In this document: positions 7,212 to 10,196 of the stretch, one piece after another | Layout: each line of letters opens with the position of its first letter | Numbering within the stretch: the stretch's first letter is position 1 | Origin: Rickettsia endosymbiont of Ixodes persulcatus | GTDB lineage: Bacteria; Pseudomonadota; Alphaproteobacteria; Rickettsiales; Rickettsiaceae | Assembly: GCA_027293795.1 (NCBI GenBank) | Contig: JAPYLE010000016.1 | Coordinates: 1-10,196 of the forward strand | Length of the DNA: 10,196 nucleotides | Direction: 5' to 3' | The notes under the pieces: generated by a model | Told to the model about the DNA's origin: nothing | The model's input: only the letters and a program-made list of their open reading frames with translations | Databases searched by the model: none | Translations under genes and position numbers: made by a program

Positions 7212-9430
7212 TTACTCTACATTATAAAATTCCAGTCGATGACCAATAACAAATTTTTTTACTTCATCATGATTACCGTACTTATCAAAATTTAATAATA
7301 ACTTCCCTTGTTCATTAGAGTATAATATACTTGTAAGTAGGAGTTCGTCTTCGCCATCATATTTAACTTTAAAGGCATTCTTTTTAATAAGTTTAATCCC
7401 GTTTACTCCGTGTTTGTGATGTATTATTCCTTTTTTTTAAGCAGAAATAAAAGGCATAATTTTACTTTTATCAAATCTATCGTAAATTTTTTTAGAAATT
7501 GTACCGTAACAATCGAATTCTCTATATTTACCTAGGAATATAGCCGTATCCTGTGCTACTTCTTGATTATCAACTTTAATTTTACCTTCTTTAGAAATAT
7601 TCCAAGAATCATTACTAAAGTAGCTAATCTTTTGAATGGCTAAGTGCAGTTCATATTTCTTTTTTAGTTGATAATATTGATGAATTTTCTTTGCATTATT
7701 GATCAATTAATTGCTCTAAACTTTCTACTTGTTTATTATCGAGGGAATAACTTGCAATAATTTCTTCCTGTTTTTTCGGACTTTACTTGCATATTCTTGC
7801 ACTTTTTCTTGGTTATTATTTAATAAAGCAGTAACTACCCCAATTTCTAAAGTGTTTTCATTGCCAGAATCATTTTGCAAAGCACTTTCAACATTTTGGA
7901 AAATCTTTTCGGATTTTTGAGAAGTTAATTTAGTCTCGTTATCTGCTATTAAAGTGGTACTAACTGCATTTAGAACTTCTACTTTTTCATTGGGTTCAAG
8001 AGTATTATTTTGAGGCAACGTATAATTTGGCTCCATGTAACTACGAAGCTTTATAAGAGCCTTATCATATAAACTTATTTGATACCCGGTATCTTATTTA
8101 AAAGATAAGAAGCCGTTTTAAATTGTTTAGTACATAGGGCTAGTGAGAATGCTAGAAGTATATTGCCTGAGAAATCACTAATTGCTTTTAGTTTTTCATT
8201 TAATATTGATTGCTGTTTTTTTGTAATTGTTTGTTTATTTGAAATTTTATTATAAAAAACCATATATTTGCAACCGGCATATAGCGATGAGTAGAAAGGA
8301 GTTAAGATCTTTTGATTAATTGAAGTTAACTTCTCACTTTTATAAGAAATTTCATATGGATTAGTTAACATTTCTAGGAAGTATTTTATATATCCTTCCG
8401 GTACATATTGTATTAAATCTTTGGCTTTATCGAATTTGCCTTGTATTCTATAATTGGACCATAAATTAAAGGCTATTGCTGTATGTATCGGTAGAAAAGT
8501 GCGAAAGCATGTTCATAATATTTGATGGATGTATTATAGTCTTCAGTTTGCTCATAAGCACAAGCTGTTCTATGATAGTACTCTCCTAATTTTTTTTAGT
8601 ATTAGTATTTAATAAACTGCTTGCATAACTTGCTTCTTTCCCCTCTCCATAGGCGAGTTCTTTTTAAAGATCTAATGAATGAGGAGTTAGACTCTTTAAA
8701 TAGAGCTTTTGCCTCTTCAAAATTTTTATTTTCCATTAGTAAATCAGAAAATTTACCTGACAAATCCAAGCTGAATTTTATATATGGTACTAATGCCTAG
8801 ATAATTTTAAGTTTAGATTCCGGTTCAATAAGTTTTATTACAGGAAGTAGATATTCTGCACGTTTTACATTGTTCAACTTCTTTTGCAAAGTGATTAAAA
8901 TATAAATTTATTGCTGTAATTATATATTTAAATATCTCTGTGGTAGTTTCATCGCTTCTATTTAATATACTACATTGAGAAGCAAAACACATTGTTTTAA
9001 TTTTAGTTAACATATCAGGTTGTATAGGAATGATTTTATTTGGTTTCCATTCTACGTATTCACCATCTAATATGTATATATAAGTGCTAGAATTTTTTAT
9101 TATTAGATAAGTTTTTAGTAGTTTATGGTCTTATAACTTTCATATGGATAATTAAATATTAATCGCTGCATTAGTGAATGCTTATTGTCTATAGCTTCCT
9201 CGCTACTTACTTTAGTTTTTTTATTTAAATGTTCAAATAGGTAAGTCATTAACTTCTATAGCGGCATTGACAGTCGTTATAGATAGAAAATTGTTATCTA
9301 TTTCTTTTACCTTAAGACTAGGATAAGTTTTTCTAAAATTTCTTATGCTACTTTCTGATAATATATTTGGGGTGTTATAAATCTCAGCAATACTAAGCTT
9401 AAAGGTAATTGAAGATTCCGTGTTTTTCAT
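7212..9430 (-). pseudogene. Decayed gene for a TPR-like protein of about 740 residues
   Basis: Reading leftward from ATG 9430 and switching frames gives one continuous protein whose pieces join without gaps. It begins MKNTESSITFKLSIAEIYN and ends at TAA 7212-7214 after GHRLEFYNVE. Between about 8760 and 8450 it has helical repeats with TPR spacing, e.g. YYHRTACAYEQTEDYNTS followed by IKYYEHAFAL, and FEEAKALFKES. A low-complexity, acidic Asn/Glu-rich stretch follows (about 7730-8036). A compact C-terminal part contains GKYREFDCYGTISKKIYD, then HGVNGIKLIKK. Lesions in reading order: frameshifts near 9236, 9131 and 8880; TAG 8797-8799; frameshifts near 8675, 8597 (in an 8-A run), 8494, 8077, 7736 and 7706; TAA 7437-7439 with 74 further codons in the same frame. 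The separate short ORFs here are fragments of this gene. TPR proteins usually mediate protein contacts; the function of this one is unknown. It converges on the ABC-F pseudogene with 21 bases between the stops. Confidence 0.85.
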
Positions 9431-9629
9431 GAATATAATTTAGTATTAGTTGGGCTTAAGAACTGTTACAATGTGATGAGAAGATTTTGAAATTTTACGT
9501 AGAATTATTATTAAAAGGTTATTCTAAAAATAATAACAAAGAAGTTTAAGAACACAATAGACTTTTTAATTTAAAATAGGGTCTTACTTAAAAAGAATTG
9601 CTTGAGATAGCCCCCCTAATGCTTCGATG
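9431..9629. other. Gene-free gap between two decayed genes
   Basis: I see no coding sequence here on either strand. The only structure is a small inverted repeat, GTTATT...AATAAC, at 9519-9538. Upstream of the ATG at 9430 the minus strand carries TTGTAA and, 17 bases on, TAATAC. That is a possible but weak promoter for the TPR-like gene. Confidence 0.5.
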
Positions 9630-9660
9630 TCACTCCCGCAAGGCATTGTTGCGTGGATCG
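9627..9660. repeat. Palindromic repeat module, copy D (reverse orientation)
   Basis: On the minus strand the segment reads CGATCCACGCAACAATGCC, followed by TTGCGGGAGTGACAT. The final CGGGAGTGACAT corresponds, with one change, to the CGGGAATGACAT end of the repeat at 4190-4260, in the opposite orientation. The last nine codons and the stop of the decayed gene at 9630-9999 (ending DPRNNALRE) fall inside it. Confidence 0.55.
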
Positions 9661-9999
9661 AAATCTTTATAATTTTTTGGAAGATTTAATATAAATTTAG
9701 AATATTGTTTTAACTGAAAGTCAGTTAACCAATTAAATACAAGATATAAATTTTCTCTATGGTTCAAAGACAAAATAGCAACAACTTTTAATTGATTTAT
9801 ATCTAAGGTTTTATTCCTTCCTATCTCTCTTTCAATAATGTCATTAGATAATATCACTAATTCTTCATTAGAATGTTGCTTATTGTTCTTAGCTTGAATG
9901 ATTAATTAAAATTCTTTTGAGGTAAATAAGTTTGTATTTATTAAGCCATGGACCAAAAGCTATAGATTCAATATTTTAAAAAACTTGAATTAATTTCAT
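9630..9999 (-). pseudogene. Decayed small gene of unknown function ending in a repeat
   Basis: From ATG 9999 the minus strand reads MKLIQVF, a TAA, then NIESIAFGPWLNKYKLIYLK in the same frame. After a frameshift near 9910 (with a further TAA next to it) the protein continues as IQAKNNKQHSNEELVILSND and on to LNLPKNYKDF, about 120 residues in all. The longest open piece, 75 codons from a GTG at 9857, is therefore probably not a gene in its own right. The last nine residues, DPRNNALRE, and the TGA come from the palindromic repeat at 9627-9660, so the original C-terminus is lost or extended. I do not recognise the family. It lies 199 bases upstream of the TPR-like pseudogene on the same strand and may have been part of the same unit. 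Confidence 0.55.
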
Positions 10000-10031
10000 A
10001 CGCAACTATAAGTTAAATTTAAGGGTGGCGC

Positions 10032-10058
10032 TTTATATAAAAAATTGAAGTAGGTCAA
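10032..10058 (-). promoter_or_regulatory. Promoter of the decayed gene at 9630-9999
   Basis: On the minus strand TTGACC (10053-10058) matches the -35 consensus at five of six positions. TATAAA (10032-10037) matches the -10 box at five of six. The spacer is 15 bp, a little short. Transcription would start near 10025, about 25 bases before the ATG at 9999. Confidence 0.5.
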
Positions 10059-10080
10059 GTAATATTAAATTAATCTCTTA

Positions 10081-10150
10081 GGGTTTAATTCCCCGAAGCT
10101 TTGCTTCGTGATATGATGTATGGATGGAAGAGAGTAGGTACATACATAAG
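10081..10150. repeat. Repeat-like segment with a perfect hairpin
   Basis: CGAAGC (10094-10099) and GCTTCG (10103-10108) form a perfect 6-bp stem with a TTT loop. ATGTATG (10116-10122) is mirrored by CATACAT (10141-10147) around 18 bases. The GC-richer hairpin stands out from the AT-rich surroundings and resembles the GAAGC-TTT-GCTTC palindromes I associate with Rickettsia dispersed repeats. The segment may also be the edge of a mobile element continuing beyond the window. The remaining bases to 10196 show nothing I can name. Confidence 0.45.
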
Positions 10151-10196
10151 AGCCATAATGTTACAGTACTTATTTATCATTTAGTAACGCCTGCAA

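Noticed and set aside
7729..7920. Rightward open frame of 63 codons
   Set aside because: It is antisense to the reconstructed TPR-like gene; the minus-strand reading joins seamlessly to its neighbours.
7437..8371. Three separate small leftward genes (7437-7706, 7725-8036, 8075-8371)
   Set aside because: Each lies next to frameshift or stop lesions and the pieces join into one protein; the start codons are internal residues, and the one at 7706 is a TTG.
10085..10180. Leftward ORF of 31 codons ending YIISRSKASGN
   Set aside because: It has no ribosome binding site and most of it is the palindromic repeat segment; too short and repetitive to call a gene.

Overview
The window looks like chromosomal DNA from a Rickettsia or a close relative in Rickettsiales. 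It is strongly AT-rich, its intergenic regions carry palindromic GC-richer repeats of the kind scattered through Rickettsia genomes, and it mixes intact housekeeping genes with long, slowly decaying pseudogenes. The genus call is an inference from these features and from the feel of the proteins; no search was run.

Layout. Positions 1-68 hold the 5' end of a leftward transposase (IS630-like), followed at 109-345 by the 3' remnant of an unrecognised rightward gene. A leftward, membrane-anchored putative glycosyltransferase occupies 381-1364. A divergent intergenic region (1365-1580) with several hairpins and a good sigma-70 promoter leads into a rightward run of three intact genes: mnmA (tRNA U34 2-thiolation), an APC-superfamily amino acid permease, and hisS (histidyl-tRNA synthetase). 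The permease is bracketed by two copies of a modular palindromic repeat; the upstream copy supplies the mnmA stop codon and possibly a -35 box.

The right half is a gene graveyard. At 5590-7190 lies a full-length but inactivated ABC-F ATPase gene of the YbiT type, with six frameshifts and several stop codons, yet almost every motif can still be read. Converging on it from the right, 7212-9430 (minus) is one decayed gene of about 740 codons encoding a TPR-like protein. Piecing it together across eleven lesions shows that the short ORFs in this stretch are fragments of a single gene. Upstream of it, 9630-9999 (minus) is a second decayed gene that keeps a recognisable promoter and whose 3' end runs into another copy of the palindromic repeat. 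The window closes with a further repeat that carries a perfect hairpin (10081-10150).

Functionally, the live genes concern translation (MnmA, HisS), amino acid uptake from the host (the permease) and probably surface glycan synthesis (the glycosyltransferase). The dead genes are a ribosome-associated ABC-F factor and two proteins of unknown role. I found no CRISPR array, tRNA, rRNA or intact mobile element. The most useful results are the reconstruction of the two long pseudogenes and the observation that repeat modules donate stop codons, and possibly promoter parts, to neighbouring genes.
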